In this document: in pieces, positions 7,511 through 16,100 of the stretch
Layout: every line of letters begins with the position of its first letter
Position numbering within the stretch: position 1 is the stretch's first letter
Source of the DNA: JAYQKL01 sp038142705
GTDB lineage: Bacteria; Pseudomonadota; Alphaproteobacteria; RS24
Length of the DNA: 64,000 bases
Assembly (NCBI GenBank): GCA_965217015.1
Contig: OZ244224.1
Location: forward strand, 1,426,001 to 1,490,000
Reading direction: 5' to 3'
The notes under the pieces: generated by a model
Database searches by the model: none
What the model was told of the DNA's origin: nothing
Seen by the model: the letters and a program-made list of their open reading frames with translations, nothing else
Made by a program: the position numbers and the translations under genes

Positions 7511-8260
7511 ATGAAAATTCTTGTACCTGTCAAACGGGTTGTTGACTACAATGTGAAAATCCGTGTGAAGCCGGATCAATCTGGTGTTGATTTGGCCAAT
7601 GTTAAAATGTCCATGAACCCGTTTTGCGAAATTGCGGTTGAAGAAGCTATTCGCTTGAAAGAAGCGGGCGCGGCGGAAGAGATTATCGCTGTTTCCATCG
7701 GTCCAGCACAAGCTCAAGAAACCTTGCGCACAGCTTTGGCAATGGGGGCTGACCGTGCCATTTTGGTGCAAACCGATATTGATGCCGAGCCACTTGCTGT
7801 AGCAAAAATTCTCAAAGGTGTGGTTGAGGCTGAAGGACCAGATATGGTTATTTTGGGCAAGCAAGCGATTGATGGCGACAATAACCAAACGGGTCAAATG
7901 CTCGCCGCTCTGCTTGGTTGGCCACAAGGCACTTTTGCTTCTGAGGTTAAGCCGGAAGATGGCAAGCTTTCTGTCACACGCGAAATTGATGGCGGCCTGC
8001 AAACAGTGAAATTGTCCATGCCCGCCATTGTGACAACAGATTTGCGCCTCAATGAGCCGCGCTATGCTTCATTGCCCAATATTATGAAAGCCAAGAAAAA
8101 GCCGCTTGACGAAAAAACACCTGAAGATTTTGGTGTTGATGTGGCGCCAAGATTAGAAGTGTTAAAAGTGTGCGAGCCTGCCGAGCGTGAAGCCGGTGTT
8201 AAGGTCGAAACAGTCACAGAACTTGTTGAAAAATTAAAAACCGAAGCAGGAGTTATATAA
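7511..8260 (+). CDS. etfB: electron transfer flavoprotein beta subunit
   Basis: 249 aa from the ATG at 7511; the in-frame TTG at 7496 is probably not used. EtfB binds AMP and forms a heterodimer with EtfA. ETF collects electrons from acyl-CoA dehydrogenases and passes them to ETF-quinone oxidoreductase. The sequence starts MKILVPVKRVVDYNVKIRVK, and the ETFβ signature region VTREIDGGLQTVKLSMPAIVTTDLRLNEPRY is intact. It overlaps etfA by one base (TAATG). The acyl-CoA dehydrogenase at 34 kb is a possible electron donor. Confidence 0.97.
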   Translation: MKILVPVKRVVDYNVKIRVKPDQSGVDLANVKMSMNPFCEIAVEEAIRLKEAGAAEEIIAVSIGPAQAQETLRTALAMGADRAILVQTDIDAEPLAVAKILKGVVEAEGPDMVILGKQAIDGDNNQTGQMLAALLGWPQGTFASEVKPEDGKLSVTREIDGGLQTVKLSMPAIVTTDLRLNEPRYASLPNIMKAKKKPLDEKTPEDFGVDVAPRLEVLKVCEPAEREAGVKVETVTELVEKLKTEAGVI

Positions 8261-9201
8261 TGAGCACCCTGTTAATTGCTGAACATGATAATACAAACAT
8301 TGCTGATGCCACTTTGAAAGCTGCGAGCGCTGCCGCCGCATTAGGAGGCGATGTAAGCTTGTTGGTTGCTGGTGAAAACTGCGGTGAAGCAGCAGAGGCT
8401 GGTGCCAAAATTGCTGGCGTGAGCAAAGTACTGCGTGCCGATAATGCCGCTTATGGCAAAATGCTGGCAGAACCCCTCGCCGATTTGGTGGTGAGCTTGG
8501 CAGGTGATTATGAAAATATTGTTTCTGCCGCCACAACAAATGGCAAAAACTATATGCCGCGTATTGCAGCACTTTTGGACGCCTCACAAATTTCAGACAT
8601 TACCGCCATCATTGACGGCGCGACATTTGAGCGCCCGATTTATGCAGGTAATGCCATTCAGACAGTCAAATCAAATGACAGCAAAAAAGTCATCACCGTG
8701 CGCGGCACGGCGTTTCCAGCTGCTGAACTCACCGGCGCCGCATCAATTGAAGATGTTGCAGATGCAGGTGATAAAGGCATTTCAGAATATGTTGGCGAAG
8801 AGTTAACTGTCTCTGACCGCCCTGAGCTGACATCAGCCAAAATTATTGTTTCTGGCGGACGCGGCATGGGGTCTGGCGAGAATTTTGATATTTTGGAAAA
8901 AGTAGCCGATAAGCTTGGCGCAGGCATTGGTGCTTCACGCGCTGCTGTTGATGCGGGCTATGTGCCAAATGACTATCAGGTCGGGCAAACTGGTAAAGTG
9001 GTGGCGCCTGAGCTTTATATCGCGGTTGGTATTTCGGGTGCGATTCAGCATTTGGCTGGCATGAAGGACTCAAAAGTCATTGTTGCCATTAACAAAGATG
9101 AAGAAGCGCCAATTTTTCAGGTTGCTGATTATGGTTTGGTGGCTGATTTGTTCACCGCCGTGCCAGAGCTGGAAGCCGAGCTGGAAAAAGCAGGCTTATA
9201 A
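8260..9201 (+). CDS. etfA: electron transfer flavoprotein alpha subunit
   Basis: 313 aa. EtfA carries the FAD of the ETF heterodimer. The C-terminal FAD domain contains SGGRGMGSGENF, GAGIGASRAAVDAGYVPNDYQVGQTGKVVAPELYIAVGISGAIQHLAGM and the final DYGLVADLFTAVPELEAEL, all matching the ETFα signature. It is translated directly after etfB with overlapping stop/start codons and is followed by a strong terminator, so etfBA forms a closed two-gene unit. Confidence 0.97.
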   Translation: MSTLLIAEHDNTNIADATLKAASAAAALGGDVSLLVAGENCGEAAEAGAKIAGVSKVLRADNAAYGKMLAEPLADLVVSLAGDYENIVSAATTNGKNYMPRIAALLDASQISDITAIIDGATFERPIYAGNAIQTVKSNDSKKVITVRGTAFPAAELTGAASIEDVADAGDKGISEYVGEELTVSDRPELTSAKIIVSGGRGMGSGENFDILEKVADKLGAGIGASRAAVDAGYVPNDYQVGQTGKVVAPELYIAVGISGAIQHLAGMKDSKVIVAINKDEEAPIFQVADYGLVADLFTAVPELEAELEKAGL

Positions 9202-9220
9202 ACGCTTTCAAAGATTTATA

Positions 9221-9250
9221 AAAACGCCACCTTTGGGTGGCGTTTTTTTT
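9221..9250. terminator. bidirectional Rho-independent terminator between etfA and tlpA
   Basis: AAAACGCCACC (9221-9231) pairs with GGTGGCGTTTT (9236-9246) around a TTTG loop, and a T8 run ends at 9250. The flanking A-run makes it work on the minus strand too, which suits the convergent etfA and TlpA genes. Confidence 0.9.
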
Positions 9251-9252
9251 GC

Positions 9253-9855
9253 TCACATGCTTGTTGCAATCAGGTCTTTAATAGCTTGTGTGTCCCATTC
9301 CGCTTCGCCTAAAAGCCTGCCAATTTCGCGCCCTTGCGTATCCACCAATAGGGTTGTTGGCAAGCCAAAAGCCCCAATCTGGCGGGCAGTCACACTTTTA
9401 GGGTCATGCAAAAACACCAGATTCTCGACGCCCAAATCCTGCAAAAATGAAAGCGGCTTTTCCGGTGCGCCGCGATCTAGACTCACCGCCAGTATTTTGA
9501 CAGGCTGGTCAGCAAAATGCGCTTGCAAAGCCGATAATGAGGGCATTTCCTCGCGGCAGGGCGCACACCATGTCGCCCAGAAATTAACCACTAAAAACTG
9601 CCCCTTGAAATCAGCCAAAGATTGCTCTTCCCCAAGCGCATTGGTGAAAATTAAATTTTCCAGCGCTTTTGGCGCGTCATGCATGACCAGCTCTTTGGGC
9701 AGCGTGGTGCTGGTTTCATGATTTGCAATGTCGGGTTTTTCATCTCCGCTCTTGCCAGATGGGGGTGCGGTCATGTAATAAACCGCTATCCCGAGCAATA
9801 TAGCAAGGACAGAAATAAGGACGGCAGGGTTAAATTTCGGTTTTGATTTTGTCAT
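9253..9855 (-). CDS. TlpA/ResA-like membrane-anchored thioredoxin
   Basis: 200 aa. An N-terminal membrane anchor (FNPAVLISVLAILLGIAVYYM, residues about 8-28) is followed by a short linker and a periplasmic thioredoxin fold with WATWCAPC as the active site. The cis-Pro region FGLPTTLLVD is intact. Proteins of this type reduce apocytochrome c or copper-site cysteines (TlpA acts on Sco/CoxB), so a role in cytochrome oxidase or cytochrome c maturation is possible. It stands alone, divergent from argH. Confidence 0.88.
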   Translation of the reverse strand: MTKSKPKFNPAVLISVLAILLGIAVYYMTAPPSGKSGDEKPDIANHETSTTLPKELVMHDAPKALENLIFTNALGEEQSLADFKGQFLVVNFWATWCAPCREEMPSLSALQAHFADQPVKILAVSLDRGAPEKPLSFLQDLGVENLVFLHDPKSVTARQIGAFGLPTTLLVDTQGREIGRLLGEAEWDTQAIKDLIATSM

Positions 9856-9888
9856 CTTAGTTTATGCTTTGTTAACGAGGAGTCCATT

Positions 9889-11268
9889 ATGGCACATAAA
9901 ATGTGGGGCGGGCGGTTTGGCGCTTTACCCGATGATATTATGGAAGAAATTAATGCTTCCATCGGATTTGACAAGCGGCTGGCGATACAAGATATCACCG
10001 GCTCAAAAGCGCATTGTCAAATGCTGGCTGATAAAGGGATTATAGAGCCCTCAGCCGCAAAAGCAATTTTAGATGGGCTGGCACAAATTGAACAAGAGAT
10101 TCAAGACGGGCACTTTACCTTTAGCCGTGCTTTGGAAGATATTCATATGAATATAGAAGCGCGGCTGGCCGAAATCATTGGGCCTGATGCGGGGCGTTTG
10201 CATACGGCTCGCTCGCGTAATGATCAGGTGGCAACCGATTTTAAACTTTATATTCGCGATACAATTGACCATCTCATGACGCAAATCACGGGCTTGCAGA
10301 AAGTGCTGGCTGAACAAGCATTGGCGCATTCTGACAGCCTGATGCCTGGCTTTACGCATTTGCAAACCGCCCAGCCTGTGACTTATGGCCATCATTTATT
10401 GGCTTATGTCGAGATGTTCGCGCGCGACCATAGCCGGTTTGCCGATGCCCGCACACGGCTCAACCAATCGCCTTTAGGCGCGGCGGCGCTGGCGGGAACA
10501 TCTTTCCCGATTGACCGTGACCAAACAGCCAAAGCGTTAGGGTTTGATGCACCGACTGCGAATTCAATTGATAGCGTATCTGACCGGGATTTTGTTCTTG
10601 AGGCTTTGTCCTGCGCAGCAATAACCGCGACCCATCTTTCGCGCTTGGCGGAAGAAATTGTGGTTTTTGCCTCTGCGCAATTTGATTTTCTGACTTTGCC
10701 AGACGCGTTTTCTACGGGTTCATCAATCATGCCGCAAAAAAGAAACCCTGATGCGGCTGAATTGGTGCGCGCCAAATCCGGACGGATTATTGGCGCTCTT
10801 ACCGGTCTTTTGGTTGTGATGAAAGGGCTGCCGCTCGCCTATTCAAAAGATATGCAAGAAGATAAAGAAGGCGCGTTTGATGCACTTGATAGCCTGTCTC
10901 TTTGCTTGGCGGCCATGGCTGGCATGATGGCGGCTCTCACACCAAATCTTGATGCCATGAAAGAGGCCGCGGGCAGCCGGTTTTCTACCGCAACCGACCT
11001 TGCCGATTGGTTGGTGCGGGAGTTGAACCTGCCATTCCGTGAGGCACATCATGTCACTGGCACATTGGTGGCGATGGCGGAGGATAAAAACTGTCAGTTG
11101 CAAGACTTATCTCTTGCGGATATGCAAAGCGTGCATGGCGATATCACACAGGCAATTTTTGATGTATTGGGGCCGGAAAATTCGGTTGCCAGCCGCACAA
11201 GCTTGGGCGGCACAGCCCCCGATAATGTGAAAAAAGCCGCGCAAATTTGGCTCAAGACACTTTCTTAA
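9889..11268 (+). CDS. argH: argininosuccinate lyase
   Basis: 459 aa, standard length. ArgH cleaves argininosuccinate to arginine and fumarate in the cytosol. The fumarase/aspartase superfamily signature SSIMPQKRNPDAAEL contains the flexible loop with the catalytic Ser. HTARSRNDQVATD and the His-containing GFTHLQTAQPVTYGHHL region are also present. GAGGAG precedes the ATG at a good distance. It leads the argH-lptM-lysA run, an order that is common in proteobacteria. Confidence 0.98.
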   Translation: MAHKMWGGRFGALPDDIMEEINASIGFDKRLAIQDITGSKAHCQMLADKGIIEPSAAKAILDGLAQIEQEIQDGHFTFSRALEDIHMNIEARLAEIIGPDAGRLHTARSRNDQVATDFKLYIRDTIDHLMTQITGLQKVLAEQALAHSDSLMPGFTHLQTAQPVTYGHHLLAYVEMFARDHSRFADARTRLNQSPLGAAALAGTSFPIDRDQTAKALGFDAPTANSIDSVSDRDFVLEALSCAAITATHLSRLAEEIVVFASAQFDFLTLPDAFSTGSSIMPQKRNPDAAELVRAKSGRIIGALTGLLVVMKGLPLAYSKDMQEDKEGAFDALDSLSLCLAAMAGMMAALTPNLDAMKEAAGSRFSTATDLADWLVRELNLPFREAHHVTGTLVAMAEDKNCQLQDLSLADMQSVHGDITQAIFDVLGPENSVASRTSLGGTAPDNVKKAAQIWLKTLS

Positions 11269-11294
11269 GCCATATCAGATGAGCAGGATATAAG

Positions 11295-11450
11295 ATGATA
11301 GAAATTCGCAAAGATATAAAAGTGACACTCGCATTGGTTCTCCTATTGGGCTTGTGCTTAAGCGCGTGCGGGCGGCGCGGGGATTTATATTTACCTCAAG
11401 CGTCAAACCTGTCTGGTTTTGAGGAGCCGCAAGCGCATGCATCACTTTAG
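11295..11450 (+). CDS. lptM: LptM (YifL-like) small lipoprotein
   Basis: 51 aa. A lipoprotein signal peptide (VTLALVLLLGLCLSAC) ends in a lipobox with Cys25, followed by the family signature GRRGDLYLP. LptM stabilises the LPS translocon LptDE in the outer membrane of enterobacteria. The gene is nearly always immediately upstream of lysA, as here. Its 3' end overlaps the lysA start by 14 nt (11437-11450), so the two are translated from one transcript. The product is short and easily missed. Confidence 0.88.
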   Translation: MIEIRKDIKVTLALVLLLGLCLSACGRRGDLYLPQASNLSGFEEPQAHASL

Positions 11451-12705
11451 AATTGAGAATGGGCAGCTCTTTGCTGAAAATGTAGATTTAAGCCAGCTTG
11501 CTGAAACCATCGGCACGCCTTTTTATTGCTATTCCAGCGCCACGCTTGAGCGCCATTATAAGCTACTGGCAGAAGCTTTTCGTGAGCTGGATATGACAAT
11601 TTGCTATTCGGTCAAAGCCAATTCAAACCTTGCGGTGATTGCCACTTTAGCGCGACAGGGCGCAGGCGCGGATATTGTGTCACAAGGCGAGCTGCACCGC
11701 GCATTGGCCGCAGGTGTGCCAGCTGAAAAAATCGTTTTTTCAGGCGTAGGCAAAACCGATGCGGAAATGCGCGCCGCCCTGCAGGCAGGCATTGCGCAAT
11801 TTAATGTGGAAAGCATTGCGGAATTAGAAATGCTCTCGCAATGCGCGCAAGACACGGGCCATACGGCTAATGTCGCGCTTCGGGTGAACCCTGATGTCGA
11901 TGCGGGGACGCATGAAAAAATCTCAACAGGCAAAGCCGAGAATAAATTCGGCATTGCGTGGGAAGACGCGCCCGGTGCATTTGACAAAGCCAGACAATTA
12001 CCAAATATCAATGCCTGTGGGATTGATATTCACATTGGCAGCCAAATCACTGACCTTGCCCCTTTTGACATTGCTTTCAAAAAAGTGCGTGAGCTTTATG
12101 AGACACTTTGCGCTGCTGGCCACAACATCACCGCACTTGATTTGGGTGGTGGGCTTGGTGTGCCTTATGAACCAGACCAGTCGCTGCCAAGCCCGCAGGA
12201 TTATGCTGCATTAGTCAAAACAGCTTTTGCCGATTTGCCCTGTCGCTTGTTTCTGGAGCCAGGTCGTTTAATTGCTGCCAATGCCGGCATTTTGGTCAGC
12301 TCGGTTATTCGCACCAAAAAAGGGCAAGCGAAAAACTTCATCATTGTTGATGCTGCCATGACTGAGTTGATGCGCCCAACCCTTTATGATGCGCATCACG
12401 AAATTGCGGCAGTGACCCCACGGGCGGGTGAGGCTTTGCAATGGGATATTGTTGGGCCGGTTTGTGAAACAGGTGATTTTATCGGCACAAATCGTCATAT
12501 GTCTGAGCCAGAAGCGGGCGATTTACTGGTTGTTTATACAGTCGGCGCTTATGGCGCGTCGCTTGGTTCAAGCTATAATACCCGCCTCGCCGCGCCAGAA
12601 ATATTAGTTCAAGGCGACCAATATGATATTGTGCGGCGACGACCTGATTATGATGAACTGCTCGGCTTAGAAGCCATACCTGACCATCTTAAAAACACTG
12701 AGTGA
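11437..12705 (+). CDS. lysA: diaminopimelate decarboxylase
   Basis: 422 aa from the ATG at 11437, preceded by GAGGAG. An in-frame TTG at 11419 is less likely. LysA makes L-lysine from meso-diaminopimelate using PLP. The PLP-lysine motif is YSVKANSN. Further motifs are FSGVGKTDAEM, HIGSQI, GGGLGVPY, FLEPGRLI and the active-site Cys in VCETGDF. Length and motif order are standard for group IV decarboxylases. Confidence 0.97.
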   Translation: MHHFRIENGQLFAENVDLSQLAETIGTPFYCYSSATLERHYKLLAEAFRELDMTICYSVKANSNLAVIATLARQGAGADIVSQGELHRALAAGVPAEKIVFSGVGKTDAEMRAALQAGIAQFNVESIAELEMLSQCAQDTGHTANVALRVNPDVDAGTHEKISTGKAENKFGIAWEDAPGAFDKARQLPNINACGIDIHIGSQITDLAPFDIAFKKVRELYETLCAAGHNITALDLGGGLGVPYEPDQSLPSPQDYAALVKTAFADLPCRLFLEPGRLIAANAGILVSSVIRTKKGQAKNFIIVDAAMTELMRPTLYDAHHEIAAVTPRAGEALQWDIVGPVCETGDFIGTNRHMSEPEAGDLLVVYTVGAYGASLGSSYNTRLAAPEILVQGDQYDIVRRRPDYDELLGLEAIPDHLKNTE

Positions 12706-12734
12706 AAGCCGCTTTTTCATCTATCAAACCTGTT

Positions 12735-12766
12735 AAGGGGGGCTGGCTTCCCCCTTTTCTTTTTTT
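12735..12766 (+). terminator. Rho-independent terminator after lysA
   Basis: AAGGGGG (12735-12741) pairs with CCCCCTT (12750-12756) around an 8-nt loop and is followed by a T-rich run to 12766. It separates lysA from the ftsE operon. Confidence 0.8.
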
Positions 12767-12811
12767 GTAATTTCAGGCAAGCTTAATAAAACCTATAGGA
12801 GGAGACAGGTT

Positions 12812-13537
12812 TTGATACGCTTTGAAAATGTCAGCATGCAATATGATGATGACCCAGAAATTTTTTCTGATACTAATTTCAACCTCCCTCAAGGCAGTTT
12901 CACATTCTTAACAGGCCCATCAGGGGCGGGTAAAACATCACTTCTGCGCCTGATTTTTCTGGCGGCACAACCCAGTCGCGGCAAAGTTTTTTTATTTGAT
13001 GAAGACACCAGCACATTGGCGCGCCCGCATATCCCTTTATTGCGCCGTAAAATTGGCATTGTTTTTCAAGAGTTCCGCTTGCTTGAACATTTGAGCATTT
13101 ATGAAAATGTTGCTTTGCCTCTGCGCGTGATGGGCGAAAAACAAAATGACTATCGCGATAATATTGTTGAGCTTTTACAATGGGTTGGGCTTGGCGAAAA
13201 GGTCAATGCCGCGCCCTCTAGCCTGTCTGGTGGGGAACAACAGCGCGCCGCGATTGCCCGTGCTGTGGTGGCGCGGCCAAAATTAATTATCGCTGATGAA
13301 CCAACCGGCAATGTTGACCCTGAAATGGGCACGCGCCTGATGCGTTTATTTATTGAGCTGAACAAGCTTGGCACCAGCATTATTATCGCCACCCATGACC
13401 AGCATTTATGGCGACAATTCGATTTTCCGCGCCTGCATTTATCCAATGGTCAGGCGGTTTATTCTGCCCATATTGCAACAAATGGCACACCAAATGGCAC
13501 AAATAATAATGGTGGCCAAGAAATGCCGCAGGAATAA
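12812..13537 (+). CDS. ftsE: cell division ATP-binding protein FtsE
   Basis: 241 aa from a TTG codon at 12812, supported by AGGAGGAG (12798-12803) at the right spacing and by the family start IRFENVSMQY. ABC ATPase motifs are complete: Walker A GPSGAGKT, Q-loop FQEFRL, signature LSGGEQQR, Walker B LIIADEPTGN and His-loop ATHD. FtsE drives FtsX to control septal peptidoglycan hydrolysis. The last ~25 residues form an Asn-rich tail (NGTPNGTNNN) coded by a 12-bp repeat, beyond the usual end of the family. Confidence 0.95.
   Translation: MIRFENVSMQYDDDPEIFSDTNFNLPQGSFTFLTGPSGAGKTSLLRLIFLAAQPSRGKVFLFDEDTSTLARPHIPLLRRKIGIVFQEFRLLEHLSIYENVALPLRVMGEKQNDYRDNIVELLQWVGLGEKVNAAPSSLSGGEQQRAAIARAVVARPKLIIADEPTGNVDPEMGTRLMRLFIELNKLGTSIIIATHDQHLWRQFDFPRLHLSNGQAVYSAHIATNGTPNGTNNNGGQEMPQE
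13479..13502 (+). repeat. 12-bp tandem repeat in the ftsE 3' end
   Basis: CAAATGGCACAC (13479-13490) is followed by CAAATGGCACAA (13491-13502). It encodes part of the Asn/Thr-rich FtsE tail. Confidence 0.8.
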
Positions 13538-13541
13538 AATC

Positions 13542-14456
13542 ATGAGTCATGAAGCAAACACCCCGCCGCAAAATGCCACACAAAATGCCACACAAAATGC
13601 CCCCTTCAATGTCACTTTAGGGCCCATTTTACCGCCTGGCACGATTGGCGGACACGCTTTGGGCATTGTGACGGCCAGCATGTGCTTTCTAGCTTGTTTG
13701 GCATTAGGCGCGGCCTTGCTTGTGAACTCGGCGGCAGACCGTTGGCTGGCACAAGCCGCCAGCGCGGTAACAGTACAAATTATTGAAAGCGGCAACCAAA
13801 CCGCCCAAGACCAATTACCTGTCGTGCAAAAAATCCTTGCCAGAACCCCCGGCATTGCTTCAGCACAAGTGATTGAGCGCGATGATGTTGTCAGATTGCT
13901 TGAACCATGGCTTGGCGCGGGCAATGTCACTGATGAGCTGCCTTTGCCGATTTTGCTCGACATTCAACTTGACCCGCAAACCCCTGTGAATCAGCGCAAT
14001 TTAAAAATTGAGCTTAAAGCCGTTGCGCCCGGTGCCAGTTTTGACACGCATGGACATTGGCAAGAAACGCTGGCGCAAGGCGCTTTTGTTTTGCGCATGC
14101 TGGCTGGTTTTATTCTTTTACTTGTCTTGACCGCCACGGCCACTGTTTTGATTTTTGCAACCAGAGCCGCACTCACCGCCAATCGTGAAATTTTAGAAGT
14201 GCTGAATTTAATCGGCGCAACAGACCATTTTATCTCACGCCAGCTCACCCGACATTTGGCCAGATTATCATTACTATCCTCCATTATCGGCATGGGGCTC
14301 GCCATGGGCTTATTTTATTTTTCTCAAAACCTGTTGCCCATAATGCCACCGCCAGAGCTTTTTCTTGGCTTGGTCGCCGTGGCTGCGCTGATAACCTTTT
14401 TTTCCTGGTTTGTGACCTATCATTATGTGATGCGTATTCTTAAAGTGAGTCCTTGA
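13542..14456 (+). CDS. ftsX: cell division protein FtsX
   Basis: 304 aa from the ATG at 13542, four bases after the ftsE stop. The frame is open upstream to 13368 but that part overlaps ftsE. Topology is typical: a cytoplasmic N-terminus, TM1 (ALGIVTASMCFLACLALGAALL), a large periplasmic domain (about residues 65-175), then three C-terminal helices with the conserved FATRAALTANREILEVLNLIGAT segment. The N-terminal tail has a TQNATQNA repeat encoded by 12-bp units. It forms the membrane part of FtsEX. Confidence 0.92.
   Translation: MSHEANTPPQNATQNATQNAPFNVTLGPILPPGTIGGHALGIVTASMCFLACLALGAALLVNSAADRWLAQAASAVTVQIIESGNQTAQDQLPVVQKILARTPGIASAQVIERDDVVRLLEPWLGAGNVTDELPLPILLDIQLDPQTPVNQRNLKIELKAVAPGASFDTHGHWQETLAQGAFVLRMLAGFILLLVLTATATVLIFATRAALTANREILEVLNLIGATDHFISRQLTRHLARLSLLSSIIGMGLAMGLFYFSQNLLPIMPPPELFLGLVAVAALITFFSWFVTYHYVMRILKVSP
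13569..13601 (+). repeat. 12-bp tandem repeat in the ftsX 5' end
   Basis: CAAAATGCCACA at 13569-13580 and 13581-13592, plus a partial third copy to 13601. It encodes NATQNATQNA in the cytoplasmic tail of FtsX. Confidence 0.85.
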
Positions 14457-15085
14457 TGAAAACATATAAAGACAGAAAAATTCCAAGCTGGGTGCAGGGT
14501 GCTTTATGGCTATTGGCTGGGTTGACCGCGCTTTATCTTTTTAGCTTTGCCCTTTTCGCTGAAGGGCGGCGCACCGATGCGCTCCAAAAACCCGACCTGC
14601 CCCAAGCTGATGGCATTGTTGTTTTAACGGGCTCATCAAAACGCCGCATTGAAGAAGGTCTTTCTCTGATGGCGGACAAACATGGACGCCGGGTGCTGAT
14701 AACGGGGGTGCATAAAAATGTTTCAATGGACGATATTTTTGCGATTTCACCCATCGCCCAAAACAAAATCGCCTGCTGCATTGACCTTGATTATCGCGCC
14801 AGCAATACAGTCGGGAATGCACAAGAAGCTGCCCTTTGGGCGCGCATACATGGTTATCGCTCCTTGATTTTAGTCACCAGCACCCAACATGTGCCGCGCA
14901 CATTGATTGAGATGCGCCGCACCATGCCCAATACCCGCCTTATCCCTTATCCTGTTAATCCGCCTGGTATTCGTTTTGATGCTTGGTGGCGCAATCCGGG
15001 TACATTTTTTCTATTATTGGGCGAATATTCGCGATATTTATTGGCACTCTTTGATTTAGCAGGAGCGCATGATGCGCATTCTTAA
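14456..15085 (+). CDS. YdcF/DUF218 family protein
   Basis: 209 aa. The ATG at 14456 overlaps the ftsX stop (TGATG). One N-terminal membrane helix (VQGALWLLAGLTALYLFSFALF) anchors a DUF218 domain: DGIVVLTGSSKRRIEEGLSL, then RVLITGVH, then RASNTVGNAQEAALWAR, and LILVTSTQHVPRTLIEMRR. Relatives SanA and ElyC act in envelope integrity and lipid-carrier metabolism. Its place in an ftsEX operon supports a cell-wall role. The biochemical activity is not known. Confidence 0.87.
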   Translation: MKTYKDRKIPSWVQGALWLLAGLTALYLFSFALFAEGRRTDALQKPDLPQADGIVVLTGSSKRRIEEGLSLMADKHGRRVLITGVHKNVSMDDIFAISPIAQNKIACCIDLDYRASNTVGNAQEAALWARIHGYRSLILVTSTQHVPRTLIEMRRTMPNTRLIPYPVNPPGIRFDAWWRNPGTFFLLLGEYSRYLLALFDLAGAHDAHS

Positions 15086-15109
15086 AAACAATCACCCTTT
15101 GAAATAATT

Positions 15110-16084
15110 ATGCCGCAATCCTCACAAAAATCTTCACCCCCCTCAAGCGCGCCACCAGCGCGCAAGAAATTATTTGCGCCTTATCTCATTGGGCTGGCGC
15201 TCTTATTAGGTTATGCCGCTTTTTGGGTTTACGGAAGCTATCGCATTGAAAAAGAGCTGACCGCTTATGAGGGGCTGCGTTTTAATGCGCTATCGGTCAA
15301 AGGGTTTCCAGGCCAATGGCGCGCTGAAGTTGAAACCCTGTCTCTGCATCGGCAAAATGCCATTCTGCAGTCTGAAAAAGCCTATCTCACACGGCTGGTT
15401 TATAAGCCCAAACATTATATTTTTTGGGCTGAGGGAGAGCAGCTTTTTCAAGACAGCAAAGGCAATATGTTGACCCTCACAGGTGAGAATTTGCGTGGCT
15501 CATTGGTACGTCAGGATTTGGATAATCGGCTGTCGCTTATTGCCGAAAAACCGAAGCTCAAACTGCGCACAGCCAATGCGCCCAATCTGTCGCTGAGCGC
15601 GCAAAATGCCTCTTTTCACAATCGGATTTGGCCAGAGGACCCCACCCAAATGGAGCATTTGATAAGCTTCACCACCCTTGAAGGGCTGGAGGGGCTGTCC
15701 TTTCCCAAAATTGACTTGGCCATTGCAACCCCGCGCCAAACCGCATTTTCACAAGTCACAATAAATAAGCTCTTCATGCGCCTCACCGCCGATGATGAGC
15801 AGACCATGACATTACGCGGCACTGGTCAGTTAAAGCTGGATAGGGCCGGATTTATCAATGGCAAAATTGATTTTCAAATTGTTAATCTGCAATCGCTTTT
15901 AGGGCTTTTAGAAACACGGGGTGTGATAAAGCGTGACGAGCGCGACACAATATATTTGCTGGCCAGCCTCGCCGCTGCTGCAAGTGGCGACGCTCAAAAC
16001 ACGCTTTCACTCCCCTTGCAATTTAAGAATGGATTGACTTTTTTGGGCCCGCTGCAAATTGGCCCTGCTCCGCGCCTGCAATAA
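15110..16084 (+). CDS. DUF2125 domain-containing protein
   Basis: 324 aa. A proline/serine-rich cytoplasmic start is followed by one membrane helix (LIGLALLLGYAAFWVYGSY, about 26-46) and a long, probably periplasmic domain rich in β-strand patterns, matching the alphaproteobacterial DUF2125 family. Function is unknown. It follows ydcF by 24 bases and is convergent with tyrA, a neighbourhood this family often has. It may be the last gene of the ftsEX transcript. Confidence 0.82.
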   Translation: MPQSSQKSSPPSSAPPARKKLFAPYLIGLALLLGYAAFWVYGSYRIEKELTAYEGLRFNALSVKGFPGQWRAEVETLSLHRQNAILQSEKAYLTRLVYKPKHYIFWAEGEQLFQDSKGNMLTLTGENLRGSLVRQDLDNRLSLIAEKPKLKLRTANAPNLSLSAQNASFHNRIWPEDPTQMEHLISFTTLEGLEGLSFPKIDLAIATPRQTAFSQVTINKLFMRLTADDEQTMTLRGTGQLKLDRAGFINGKIDFQIVNLQSLLGLLETRGVIKRDERDTIYLLASLAAAASGDAQNTLSLPLQFKNGLTFLGPLQIGPAPRLQ

Positions 16085-16100
16085 AAGGGGCATTTTTCGG

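Noticed and set aside
7505..8002. 165-aa frame antisense to etfB
   Set aside because: It is a shadow of the highly conserved etfB gene and has no family match.
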